Of a stretch of DNA of 64,000 bases, positions 17,625-25,998 are shown piece after piece. The DNA is from Paenisporosarcina quisquiliarum_A (lineage in GTDB: Bacteria; Bacillota; Bacilli; Bacillales_A; Planococcaceae). The position numbers and the translations under genes were made by a program. The stretch is from positions 30,133-94,132 of the forward strand of contig NZ_JBHZRU010000013.1 of the NCBI RefSeq assembly GCF_043641925.1. Reading direction: 5' to 3'. Under the pieces are notes generated by a model, which made no database searches, was not told the DNA's origin, and saw nothing but the letters and a program-made list of their open reading frames with translations. The stretch's first letter is position 1, and each line of letters opens with the position of its first letter.

Positions 17625-18845
17625 ATGGGATATTACGATAGCCATACGCAAGAACCTCAAACAAGGGTTGTGAAAAAAGGAAGCAAAGGAGGTTATTTCT
17701 TTAGCGGTTTAGTCGGAGTCATGATTGGGGCACTAATCGTTTGGCTGATGATGCCTTCGTTAGTGGGAATGATGCCCGGAGGAGTAAACGGAACATCATC
17801 CGATACGGAATCATCTTCTTTACCATCGGACACGACACAAGTGTCAACTGACATTACGACAGATGTCACGTCGGCTGTTGAAAAAGTTGTAGGTGCAGTG
17901 GTTGGCGTGACGAATATACAATCATCTTCAGATTTCTTGAACCCATCCGGTGCATCGCAAGAAGCGGGAACAGGATCAGGCGTTATATACAAAAAGTCTG
18001 GTGACAAAGCTTATGTTGTTACGAATAACCACGTGATTGAAGGTGCCAATCAAATTGAGGTGACTCTCGCTGATGGTGCAAAAGTAGAAGCGAAATTATT
18101 AGGAACTGATATTTGGACTGATTTAGCAGTGCTTGAAATGGATGCTTCCAAAGTGACGGCTGTTGCTCAATTTGGTAACTCCGATAAATTAAAACAAGGT
18201 GAAACAGTTATCGCAATCGGAAATCCGCTCGGGCTTGATTTCTCAGGATCTGTTACTACTGGTGTCGTATCTGGTAAAGACCGGACCATACCAGTGGACT
18301 TAAACGGGGATGGACAACAAGATTGGCAAGCTGAAGTTCTACAAACGGATGCTGCGATTAATCCCGGAAATAGTGGAGGCGCATTAGTAAATTTAGCAGG
18401 AGATTTAATTGGTATTAACTCCATGAAAATTGCACAATCATCAGTTGAAGGAATCGGTCTTGCGATTCCAATAAACTCAGCCATTCCAGTGATTGAGGAT
18501 TTAGAACAATTTGGTGAAATGAAACGACCATCAATGGGTGTCACGTTAGTTGATGTAACAGATGTATCTGCCTTCCATCAACGAGACACACTTCGATTGC
18601 CTGAAGAAGTTACAACAGGAGTGGTAGTGGATGAAGTTGTAGGAGAATCTCCAGCGGATGTGGCAGGATTACAACGATATGATGTCATTGTTGAAATGGA
18701 TGGAGAAAAAATCGAAAACATCATTGAACTACGAAAACATTTGTACAATGAAAAAGAAGTCGGCGATTCTTTAACAATTAAAGTGTATCGTGCAGGACAA
18801 CTGATGGAAATGAACTTAGAACTTACGGATAATTCGGCTCTATAA
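17625..18845 (+). CDS. htrA: HtrA/DegP-like membrane-anchored serine protease
   Basis: Extracytoplasmic quality-control protease (YyxA/HtrC position in Bacillus, downstream of the wal operon). The 406 residues show a short cytoplasmic tail, one membrane helix (about 24-46), a Ser/Thr-rich linker, a trypsin-like domain with triad H136 (VTNNHVIEG), D166 (TDLAVLEM) and S250 (NPGNSGGAL), and a C-terminal PDZ domain (about 305-400, with GVVVDEVVGESPADVAGLQ). The first ATG (17619) is only two bases from AAGGACG; ATG 17625 has better spacing and is chosen. Confidence 0.94.
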   Translation: MGYYDSHTQEPQTRVVKKGSKGGYFFSGLVGVMIGALIVWLMMPSLVGMMPGGVNGTSSDTESSSLPSDTTQVSTDITTDVTSAVEKVVGAVVGVTNIQSSSDFLNPSGASQEAGTGSGVIYKKSGDKAYVVTNNHVIEGANQIEVTLADGAKVEAKLLGTDIWTDLAVLEMDASKVTAVAQFGNSDKLKQGETVIAIGNPLGLDFSGSVTTGVVSGKDRTIPVDLNGDGQQDWQAEVLQTDAAINPGNSGGALVNLAGDLIGINSMKIAQSSVEGIGLAIPINSAIPVIEDLEQFGEMKRPSMGVTLVDVTDVSAFHQRDTLRLPEEVTTGVVVDEVVGESPADVAGLQRYDVIVEMDGEKIENIIELRKHLYNEKEVGDSLTIKVYRAGQLMEMNLELTDNSAL

Positions 18846-18920
18846 ATTGCTCGAAAATTACATGTGGATGAAGGAAAAGCATTGTGGATAAGATCGTGAG
18901 CTTAACAATTGATTTACACA

Positions 18921-18968
18921 GCGAGTAGGAGGTGCAAACCCGCACCTTTCCTACTCGCTTTAACTTTG
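18921..18968 (+). terminator. Terminator after htrA
   Basis: GCGAGTAGGA-GGTGC pairs with GCACC-(TTT)-CCTACTCGC, followed by TTTAACTTT. It sits inside the DnaA-box cluster, between the first and second pairs of boxes. Confidence 0.85.
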
Positions 18969-19047
18969 TTAAAATAGATTGTGGATAAAGTTGTGTGAAT
19001 TGTGTATAACTTAGTGAATACTTCGAAAATCGAAAGGAGAGGAAATA

Positions 19048-19212
19048 ATGAAAATTACTTGCTGTCAAACCCATATAGATCATGCACTCGACATGTTTGT
19101 AGCGAAGCAAAATACCTTTCCGATTTTAACCGAATTAACAGATGAAGAAAAGTTATCCACAAAATGCGATTATTGTGAAGACGCAGCAATATATTTAGTA
19201 GCGAACGAATGA
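19048..19212 (+). CDS. yyzF: Small CxxH/CxxC-type protein YyzF
   Basis: A 54-residue protein with a probable zinc-binding set: CCQTH at residues 5-9 and CDYC at 40-43. This arrangement and the position between htrA and rlmH match the small CxxH/CxxC protein YyzF of Bacillus. AAAGGAGAGG is placed correctly before the ATG. No function is established. The gene lies inside a DnaA-box cluster, and one perfect box (19153-19161) is within its coding sequence, which may be part of why the locus is conserved. Confidence 0.85.
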   Translation: MKITCCQTHIDHALDMFVAKQNTFPILTELTDEEKLSTKCDYCEDAAIYLVANE

Positions 19213-19302
19213 TTGCATACTATATATAGAATTGACCTGTGGATATGTGCATAAGTCCTGTGGATAGCGTGTTTGTAAATTATATGTAAAGGTGGATAAC
19301 CT

Positions 19303-19782
19303 GTGAATATCGCAATTGTCTCCGTAGGAAAATTAAAAGAAAAGTATTTAAAAATGGGCATTGAAGAATATTCAAAAAGACTTGGAAGTTATGCCAAAAT
19401 CGATTTAATCGAAGTCCCAGACGAAAAAGCACCAGAAAATCTAAGTGATGCCGATATGGAAATCGTTAAGAAAAAAGAGGGAGAACGCATTTTAGCTAAA
19501 ATTGGACCGGACACCTATGTCATCGCCTTAGCAATTGAAGGAAAAATGAAATCTTCCGAACAGTTAGCCGATGATTTACAATCCCTCATGACATACGGTC
19601 GCAGCAAAATTGCCTTTGTCATCGGTGGTTCACTTGGACTACATGAAGACGTCATGAAGAGATCCGACGAAAAGTTATCATTCTCGAAAATGACCTTGCC
19701 ACATCAATTGATGAAATTAGTATTGGTGGAGCAGATCTATCGAGCTTTTCGGATTATTAAAAATGAACCTTATCATAAGTGA
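19303..19782 (+). CDS. rlmH: 23S rRNA (pseudouridine-1915-N3)-methyltransferase RlmH
   Basis: SPOUT-class methyltransferase that modifies pseudouridine 1915 in helix 69 of 23S rRNA. The 159 residues match the family in length and in motifs: the start NIAIVSVGKLKEKYLK, the SAM-binding knot FVIGGSLGLHEDV, and the C-terminal PHQLMKLVLVEQIYRA and NEPYHK. The start is GTG at 19303, eight bases after AAGGTGG. The start codon lies inside a near-consensus DnaA box at the end of the cluster. Confidence 0.96.
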   Translation: MNIAIVSVGKLKEKYLKMGIEEYSKRLGSYAKIDLIEVPDEKAPENLSDADMEIVKKKEGERILAKIGPDTYVIALAIEGKMKSSEQLADDLQSLMTYGRSKIAFVIGGSLGLHEDVMKRSDEKLSFSKMTLPHQLMKLVLVEQIYRAFRIIKNEPYHK

Positions 19783-19874
19783 TAGGAAAGTAATCTAGCA
19801 TAAGTGAGAGATTCAGATATTTTATTCTAATGGTAAGTGAAATGTTCAATGGGAAGTTGTTTTATAAATGAGTA

Positions 19875-19983
19875 ATAGAAGCGGAAACTGTCTGGATGAC
19901 GCAAAAGGCAATTGCCAAATTGTTTCAAACAACTTAAGCAGTATATAAGCCTCCATATAAAAAACATCTCTCCAGAGCAGGAT
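19875..19983 (+). pseudogene. Decayed fragment of a RhuM-like protein
   Basis: In one frame from 19875 the translation reads EAETVWMTQKAIAKLFQTT, then a stop at 19935. This resembles the N-terminus of RhuM/Fic-associated DNA-binding proteins (ETVWLTQKQIAELFQTS-like). After a +1 frame shift HIKNISPEQD (from 19954) matches the following HIKNIF-x-EGEL segment of that family. Later sequence is not recognisable. At least one stop and one frameshift are present. The rest of the stretch 19783-20251 holds no gene that I can see. Confidence 0.42.
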
Positions 19984-20251
19984 TAATCATCAAGCTTTAC
20001 TTGACAATAAGCAGAGTAGTTTGCTGCACAGGTATATCAGAGGCACCTCACAGAGGAATTCTGGCAAAAACCCTGTTTATAATGAATTCGTCGTAAATAG
20101 AAGTATCACTTCCCAATACTAACCTATTCCTAAGACTTCCCTAAGAAACCTTAAGAATTGCCATACGTGTTTCTTCAGATTTCAGTGAAATAATAAGTGT
20201 ATCACTTAAGTGCAGATACGAGATTAATCTGAAGAAGAGGAGTGGAATGGC

Positions 20252-20851
20252 ATGACAACAGAAGAATCGTGGTCGTTTATTAGGACGATAAATGCGGGGT
20301 ATATTTTATGGCCACTATTTATTGTGTATTTGGTAATAGTGATACTGAAGTTGAAAAGACAGGATAAGAACTATAGTACTTTTCAATACATTACGTTAAT
20401 TTCCCTGGGAATATATATGCTTTCGGTGGTGGCGTTGACGACGTTTCCGATTGAAGTGAATTTGGGGATATATAAGAATCAGAGTCCGTGGTACAGCCGA
20501 ATCAATCCGATTCCGATTCTGACGATTGATATGGCGACATTTATTTTGAACATCGTTATGTTGGTTCCGTTTGGGGTCTACCAGTGGCTATTAGTGAAGC
20601 AGGACAAGATTTCGTGGGAGCTCGTGGCAGTGAGGAGTTTGCTGTTCAGTCTAGCGATAGAAGTGCTGCAGTTGTTGCTTTACATCACTGCGAATAGTGC
20701 CAGAAGCGTGGATGTGAATGACTTGATTGCGAATACGCTCGGAGGGGTTCTGGGGTATTATGCGATGAAGTTTGTATCGAAGAATACGTATTTCAAAGAA
20801 TGGATTGATCAATTTAAAGTGTCTATGAAAAGCCTGATCACTACAAATTAA
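20252..20851 (+). CDS. VanZ-family membrane protein
   Basis: The 199 residues have about five hydrophobic segments and the VanZ-like core: conserved NPIPI, then NIVMLVPFGVY, then an E in SLAIEVLQLLLY followed by RSVDVNDLIANTLGGVLGYY. The DVNDLIxNTLGGxxGY motif is diagnostic of the VanZ fold. Members occur as accessory membrane proteins; one of them gives low-level teicoplanin resistance, but no such role can be claimed here. Codon use is unusual for the window, with many G-ending codons (GTG, TTG, GGG, ACG), suggesting a different history. Confidence 0.85.
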   Translation: MTTEESWSFIRTINAGYILWPLFIVYLVIVILKLKRQDKNYSTFQYITLISLGIYMLSVVALTTFPIEVNLGIYKNQSPWYSRINPIPILTIDMATFILNIVMLVPFGVYQWLLVKQDKISWELVAVRSLLFSLAIEVLQLLLYITANSARSVDVNDLIANTLGGVLGYYAMKFVSKNTYFKEWIDQFKVSMKSLITTN

Positions 20852-20989
20852 TTGTAGTTTATATGAATCAATTTTATGGGATAGCCAGGCGGATGTGATG
20901 AAATCATGGTCATTTCCCCAGTTTTTAACCACAACTCTCGCATGCGTTCTTATGAAATTCTGACAGAAATTATATAGCTATAGATTGTA

Positions 20990-21023
20990 AAAAAAATGCC
21001 CTAGAATCGTTTGATTCTAGGGC
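20990..21023 (-). terminator. Terminator of the germinant receptor operon
   Basis: GCCCTAGAATC (20998-21008) and GATTCTAGGGC (21013-21023) form a perfect stem. On the minus strand a run of eight T follows. Confidence 0.88.
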
Positions 21024-21040
21024 TTATTCGATAGGGAAAA

Positions 21041-22144
21041 TTAAAAGTCTTGCTTTTTTGAATTTGCATCCGTCAAAGGCTCGATATTAATATTGTATTT
21101 TATCTTAATGTCCATCTTCTCAAACATTTCAATCCATTTTTTTTCTCCCATTGGTTTTGAGAATGGTCTTTTAGTTTGTATGCCAAGCTGTAATGGATCC
21201 ACTTTCAATTCTTGTATCTTTTTAACTAGTTCATGTGTTTGTTTTTCAAGATGGGTTTCGATATCTATTTTTATTTTTTTTAGCTGCTTTGGGTCAAATA
21301 ATTGCATATCTCCCTGATATTCCTCAATTCTTGTGTCTAAATTCACGGTATAGGTCATTGTAGAATAGCTGCTATCGATATCTACTATTGTTTTAGATTT
21401 AACATGACCCAGTACAACTTCAAATTCTGGAATTGGTAAAACTTCTACGTAGTGATCATTGTTTATCAGCTGGAAGATACGATCATCTAAAGATGAAATA
21501 ATTTCAACTAACTTGTCATCTTGAAATAAGGCTGTACCTTCATAGCTGACCTCATTCTCTTGTACTCTGAATACAGGCAAGAAAGGATCTGAATAAGGAG
21601 TATAGAGCAAATTTTTAAATTCATGAAGATTAACGACAGTTATTTCTCCTTGGTTTTTTTCCTCATAATGCTTCAGCATTCGGTAAAACGAGTAATCCAA
21701 GTTTTCATCTTTATCCAATTTACTTCCCAAGTACTCTTCAAAATTTCCTTTTACGATAACTAAATAGATTCTCAAAGGGACATCCGGATCAGTCAATAAT
21801 ACATTTATAATGGACATAATCCCTTCTTTTCCAAGTTCCTCACTAATTACCAGCATCCGCATTTGTCCGAATTTAATTTCCTGGTAGAAGTTTAAGTTGT
21901 ACTTCTGTACTCCTTCCTTTAATAAGCTGACTTCTTGTGACATTACACTCTTATTTTCTTTACTTAGAGGAGGCAAAATTGTACTGACATTTACTTTCCC
22001 TTCATCTCCCTTACTAATAGACAAAAAGGTAATGGGAGAAATTTCTTCAATAAGGTTATTTTCGGTAAAAGGGGTACAACCAGATAAACATAAAGTCATA
22101 AAAAGGAGTATCAATCTTTTAAATATCTTTTTATGTAGACGCAT
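21041..22144 (-). CDS. Spore germination lipoprotein, Ger(x)C family
   Basis: C subunit of a nutrient germinant receptor in the spore inner membrane. The 367 residues begin with a lipoprotein signal ending LCLSGC (Cys23 is the lipidation site), followed by an extracytoplasmic domain with the GerAC pattern: ISKGDEGKVNVSTILPP-like strand, QMRMLVISEELGKEGI, and PFLPVFRVQENEVSYEGTALFQDDKLV. It is the last of three genes (A, B, C subunits) and overlaps the B gene by 14 bases. The receptor subtype (GerA, GerB or GerK) cannot be decided. Confidence 0.92.
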   Translation of the reverse strand: MRLHKKIFKRLILLFMTLCLSGCTPFTENNLIEEISPITFLSISKGDEGKVNVSTILPPLSKENKSVMSQEVSLLKEGVQKYNLNFYQEIKFGQMRMLVISEELGKEGIMSIINVLLTDPDVPLRIYLVIVKGNFEEYLGSKLDKDENLDYSFYRMLKHYEEKNQGEITVVNLHEFKNLLYTPYSDPFLPVFRVQENEVSYEGTALFQDDKLVEIISSLDDRIFQLINNDHYVEVLPIPEFEVVLGHVKSKTIVDIDSSYSTMTYTVNLDTRIEEYQGDMQLFDPKQLKKIKIDIETHLEKQTHELVKKIQELKVDPLQLGIQTKRPFSKPMGEKKWIEMFEKMDIKIKYNINIEPLTDANSKKQDF

Positions 22145-23261
22145 GTTTATTAACCCCCTTTTTTTTCATTACTAAAACAATAACAAGTGGGACAAGAAAA
22201 TAGCTTATGATTCCAGCTATAATTTGAAGATTGAGTAAAAATTGTTGCTTCTCCCAAGACTTCCAAAATAATTGATTCAAAAAAACCATTCCAATAAAAA
22301 TAAGGAATACACTGAATAAAAAACCTTTTCCACTGGACGGCTTGCTCATTTTACCAAAAGCTATTTTAGATGCCCCATAAAACAATAGAAGAAGTAGAGA
22401 AACTGCAAAAACTAGGTTAAATAATTCAAAGGAAAGCAGGACCATATCAATTCGTTCAAACACTGGGTTTTGAAAACAACGGGCCATATTAATAATTGGA
22501 TATTGACTTTTACTTAAATAATTGGAACCGAAATAAAATAGGGATGCTATAAATAGGAGTACATACTCTACAACGGTGAGTGCGTTGCCGTAAGACAAAT
22601 AGCGGAAGGTTTTATTGTTTGATTTAAGCCATGGTCCCAAAAATACCAAAAATTCCGGACCAGAATAGGAAGACAAAATTAAAAAAAAGGCTTTCCAATT
22701 TTCTACTTTCCACTCCATTGGAATAAGTGGATACAAATCACTGAGTTGAGCTATTGGGGGAAAGAAGAAAAAAACGAAAAATGTGATCATCCAAAACGTT
22801 AAGAAAAAAGAAATCAACACTAAACGAATGGTATGTACAACGCCCTTACCTGCGACATAACAACAAAACATCAAGATAAAAAACACAAGCCAATTTGTAT
22901 CAGTTGATGGAAACATAAATGTTTGAACAATTTCGCTGAATCCTAACGTTATGACGGAAAGTTTAAGTAGAATAAAGAACAACCCGATAAAAGAGAGAAA
23001 TCGTACCAATTTTTTTCCAAACAATTCGACAAATCCGTTATATCCATTACCAGATAGAGGGGTTAAAAGCCACTTCGATAAAAGAAAAAGGTTTAGTTGG
23101 GATAATATCCCGACAGCTATAAGCACCCAAATCATATATGGATTAATCAAGATATTTGGCATAATCAGAAAAAAGTATAGCATTTGGAGGCGATTTACTA
23201 ACAACATGACATAGAGCCCATTATAGGTTTCATTCTTACTAAATAATTGGTGGGTTTCCAT
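22131..23261 (-). CDS. Spore germination permease, GerB (GerAB) family
   Basis: B subunit of the germinant receptor, an APC-superfamily-like membrane protein that takes part in nutrient recognition. About ten hydrophobic segments cover the 376 residues. Family features include the early MLLVNRLQMLYFFLIMPNILI and the GPEFLVFLGPWLK segment. AGGAG lies eight bases before ATG 23261; an upstream in-frame TTG (23264) is less likely. It starts five bases past the stop of the A subunit and overlaps the C subunit, so the three are one operon. Confidence 0.92.
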   Translation of the reverse strand: METHQLFSKNETYNGLYVMLLVNRLQMLYFFLIMPNILINPYMIWVLIAVGILSQLNLFLLSKWLLTPLSGNGYNGFVELFGKKLVRFLSFIGLFFILLKLSVITLGFSEIVQTFMFPSTDTNWLVFFILMFCCYVAGKGVVHTIRLVLISFFLTFWMITFFVFFFFPPIAQLSDLYPLIPMEWKVENWKAFFLILSSYSGPEFLVFLGPWLKSNNKTFRYLSYGNALTVVEYVLLFIASLFYFGSNYLSKSQYPIINMARCFQNPVFERIDMVLLSFELFNLVFAVSLLLLLFYGASKIAFGKMSKPSSGKGFLFSVFLIFIGMVFLNQLFWKSWEKQQFLLNLQIIAGIISYFLVPLVIVLVMKKKGVNKHAST

Positions 23262-23265
23262 CAAG

Positions 23266-24741
23266 TCATCTCCTATTTTGATATCTCTTCAGTTTTAGAG
23301 GTTTAAGATGCTCTGGACGCTCCTTCATTTTGACTAATGGGCCTCTAATGAAGAGATCATTCCAATCCTTTCTAAAGAAAGGAGAAACTGGTGAAAAATA
23401 GGGTTGCTTGATTGAAGACAAGCTATTAAGATGGGCTAATATAGCAATGATTCCTAGTGCAATCCCGATTAATCCAAGTAATGAAGAAAAAACAAGAAGC
23501 ATCAATTGAATTAATGAATTTGCTTTTGTCATTAGATAGTTGGGAATAAGAAAGGAAGCTATTGTCGAGATTCCAACCATGACAATTAAAACCTTGCTAG
23601 CGAATCCAGCATCAACAGCCGCTTGACCAATCACAATACCTCCAATAACCCCAAGTGTTTGACCCGTTTTTGTAGGCATCCTCAAACTTGCTTCTTTTAT
23701 AATTTCAATAAAAATTAACATGATTAATGCTTCCCAAAAAGGAGTGAAAGGAAGTTTGCTTCTTGAGTCGACCAAGACCAGAAGTGTTTGTATAGGAATC
23801 ATTTGATAGTGATGAGTTGTCAATGCCACATAGAATGGGATCAATGTGACTGACAGAATAAAGCTGACATATCGGATGATGCGCAAAAAACTGGCAACTA
23901 CCCATCGATTAATATAGTCCTCGGGTGATTGGAACAAATGGAAAAAAGTAATGGGGGCAACTAGAGCAAATGGTGTATTGTCTACCAAAATGGTGACTTT
24001 TCCTAATCCCAAAGAATAAGCAACTACATCAGGCCGGTCAGTTTGCTGAAACTGAGGAAAAATACTGTTTGGATGTTCCTCCAAGAATGCCGCAACTTGA
24101 GAGGAGTCAAAGAAGAGATCAAAATTAATTTCAGAAATCTTCTCTTTGACTGTTGAAACAAAATCTGGATTAGTCAGCCCCTCCATGTACATTAAAACAA
24201 CACTTGTCTCACTTGAAAAACCGACAGTAAACTTCTCTGCTTTAAGTTCATGTGTGGGGAGTCGTCTTCGAATAAGCGTAATATTTTGTTCTATTTGTTC
24301 ACTAAAACTGTCTTTTGCTCCGAACAGAATGGTTTCTGTTTCGGAAGTTTCAATGGCACGTCCAATCGGATTTTTTAAGGGTACAGCTAAACAAAGGTTT
24401 TGCGAAGAATCAAAAAACAAAATAGACCCTGTAAACAACTGTTTTTTTGCCTCTATAAAAGTAGGAATGGGAATAATTGAGGAATTCACAATGCAATCTT
24501 GAATAGACGGTTCGGAACAATTATTTAATGGTTTGATTATGCTTTCATTTAATTTTTCTTGGTCAATGAGAGTTCGTATGTATACAAGATGAATTTTTCG
24601 AATATCGGACATGTCAATTTCCACAAATTCTGCATCATCCATTTGAACAAGGCTTTTTTTCAGAGCTTCTATCGATAATTCTGATTCTGCTATTGTTTGA
24701 GCAACAAGCTTACTTTCACTTTGTTTTTTTTTCCAAAACAT
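23266..24741 (-). CDS. Spore germination protein, GerA family (A subunit)
   Basis: A subunit of the germinant receptor. The 491 residues have a long soluble N-terminal part (to about 250) and a C-terminal membrane region of about five helices. Conserved GerA features are visible: GALFFDSSQ-like segment (TGSILFFDSS), PTHELKAEKFTVG, NSIFPQFQQTDRPDVVAYSLGLGKVTILVDNTPFAL in shorter pieces, PFTPFWEALIM and GQTLGVIGGIVIGQAAV. The frame is open far upstream, but GAGGGTGG precedes the ATG at 24741, which is chosen. It is the first gene of the operon and is presumably expressed in the forespore. Confidence 0.93.
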   Translation of the reverse strand: MFWKKKQSESKLVAQTIAESELSIEALKKSLVQMDDAEFVEIDMSDIRKIHLVYIRTLIDQEKLNESIIKPLNNCSEPSIQDCIVNSSIIPIPTFIEAKKQLFTGSILFFDSSQNLCLAVPLKNPIGRAIETSETETILFGAKDSFSEQIEQNITLIRRRLPTHELKAEKFTVGFSSETSVVLMYMEGLTNPDFVSTVKEKISEINFDLFFDSSQVAAFLEEHPNSIFPQFQQTDRPDVVAYSLGLGKVTILVDNTPFALVAPITFFHLFQSPEDYINRWVVASFLRIIRYVSFILSVTLIPFYVALTTHHYQMIPIQTLLVLVDSRSKLPFTPFWEALIMLIFIEIIKEASLRMPTKTGQTLGVIGGIVIGQAAVDAGFASKVLIVMVGISTIASFLIPNYLMTKANSLIQLMLLVFSSLLGLIGIALGIIAILAHLNSLSSIKQPYFSPVSPFFRKDWNDLFIRGPLVKMKERPEHLKPLKLKRYQNRR

Positions 24742-24926
24742 GTTTATCCCACCCTCTGATTGAGAAAAAACAATTCTAGTCGTACAAAAACATTCTAAAT
24801 TCATACACATTGTTAACAAGTTATTTTTAAAATATACAAAACACATGGAGGTGCATAACGACCCAAGAGGAACAAAGGCAATCCATTAAGATAGTTATTA
24901 TAAAGAAGTGTAAAAATCTAAACTGT

Positions 24927-25249
24927 GGCTTTGGATGCTCTTTTTTTTGAAAAACACGAATCTCACTAGTCAGGGAGTTAAAATTAGAGACTCCTTTTCT
25001 TAGCTAGACCGGGAGCAGCAAGAGCTATTCCGTGCCAACTTGAAAAAAGTTGTGAAAAACTGGATGTGATTGCTGTTCGAGGTAAAGTTTTAGCGCGTCT
25101 AGAAGAGGGGCTGACTGACCATACGCAACAACTTTTATGAGGGACTTCATAAAGATGATGTAGGAGGCAAACGCTGTCAATTGATCGAGGTGGAAGAAGA
25201 CACAATGATTGAAGGATTTAAGCTGCTTGCGGAAGAGCAGTTGGAGTAG
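24927..25249 (+). pseudogene. Decayed second copy of the DUF4317 gene
   Basis: The leader GCTTTGGATGCTC plus T run (24928-24948) and the following CAGGGAGTT match the leader of the intact gene (26212-26273). Coding remnants follow: 24991-25162 matches codons around 26407-26580 of the intact gene (GACCGGGAGCAGCAAGAG, then GACCATACGCAACAACT), and 25163-25249 matches its last 85 bases, up to the same TAG. Two large deletions, the first about 130 bases of coding sequence and a central block of about 800 bases, plus shifts and a stop, destroy the frame. Confidence 0.8.
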
Positions 25250-25288
25250 GAGAACTTCATCCAGCTATCTAAAATGGAAAAGAGAATA

Positions 25289-25344
25289 AACCTCATTAGG
25301 TCATGCTATGGGGAAACTTAACATAAGAAAATGAGGTTTTTTCA
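25289..25344 (+). terminator. Rho-independent terminator
   Basis: AACCTCATT and AATGAGGTT flank a 33-base loop, and TTTTCATTTTTT follows. It probably belonged to the decayed DUF4317 copy. Confidence 0.65.
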
Positions 25345-25532
25345 TTTTTTTATTCTTTTTCTCAGAATAATTATTATTATAGTGTTTGACGTTATAGTAT
25401 CATTCCGAAAGAAGCAGTTAGAGTAAAAACTTTAGCTGCTTCTTTCTATTCCTATTGGAAGAATGACGAACGCGTTCAGCTCATGTAAATACTGTATTTT
25501 ATTATACAATTGCATTAATATTGGCTGTTTTT

Positions 25533-25540
25533 CATACAAT
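25533..25540 (+). promoter_or_regulatory. Sigma-E-like -10 element before cwlJ
   Basis: CATACAAT fits the sporulation sigma-E -10 consensus and lies 18 bases before the cwlJ start. A -35 element at standard spacing is not obvious, so this is only a candidate. The B. subtilis cwlJ gene is sigma-E dependent. Confidence 0.4.
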
Positions 25541-25557
25541 ATTATTGGGGTGAATAA

Positions 25558-25998
25558 ATGCCAAGAGTAAAATACAAAAGCTCAGACATTGATTTAATGG
25601 CAAGGATGATGAGAGCAGAAGCCGAAGGTGAAGGAAAGCAAGGAATGTTATATGTGGGAAATGTAATTGTTAATCGTGTTAAAGCAGATTGTTTAGACTT
25701 TAAGGATGTAAGAACGGTTAATGATGTGATTTTTCAGGTACAAGGAAATAATTATTCGTTTGAAGCTGTTCAAAAAGGTAATATGTTTTATCAGAGAGCA
25801 AGAGAAGTAGAAAAAAGATTAGCAAAACAGAATTTGGATTTTTGGAGACAACATCCAGGGAAATATGCACTTTGGTACTTTAATCCATATGGTCCTTGTC
25901 CTCCAACTTGGTATAATCAACCTTTCGCAGGTCAATATAAAAATCATTGTTATTATGAACCAATAGCTGGAACGTGTGACAGTGTTTATATGGGGTAG
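25558..25998 (+). CDS. cwlJ: Spore cortex-lytic hydrolase CwlJ
   Basis: Cell wall hydrolase of the SleB/CwlJ family that degrades cortex peptidoglycan during spore germination. The 146 residues closely follow B. subtilis CwlJ: DIDLMARMMRAEAEGEGKQG with the catalytic Glu, then VGNVIVNRVKADCLDFK, YSFEAVQKGNMFYQRARE, WYFNPYGPCPPTWYNQPF and the Cys-containing C-terminus. There is no signal peptide, as expected for a protein placed in the coat from the mother cell. GGGGTG is the ribosome site. It lies near the germinant receptor operon (21.0-24.7 kb) but on the other strand. Confidence 0.94.
   Translation: MPRVKYKSSDIDLMARMMRAEAEGEGKQGMLYVGNVIVNRVKADCLDFKDVRTVNDVIFQVQGNNYSFEAVQKGNMFYQRAREVEKRLAKQNLDFWRQHPGKYALWYFNPYGPCPPTWYNQPFAGQYKNHCYYEPIAGTCDSVYMG

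Larger units (their letters stand above)
18863..19310. promoter_or_regulatory. Cluster of DnaA boxes from the htrA 3' end to the rlmH start
   Basis: Five perfect TTATNCACA boxes are present: 18883-18891, 18980-18988, 19001-19009 and 19246-19254 on the minus strand (read as TGTGNATAA), and 19153-19161 on the plus strand inside yyzF. Five more with one mismatch lie at 18863-18871, 19238-19246, 19259-19267, 19291-19299 and 19302-19310. Two neighbouring boxes share base 19246, and the last one covers the rlmH GTG start. The density is far above chance. Confidence 0.8.

Noticed and set aside
18823..19110. 95-residue minus-strand frame across the htrA end and yyzF
   Set aside because: It lies over the terminator, the DnaA boxes and the yyzF start, has no ribosome site, and yyzF on the other strand is a known small gene with good signals.
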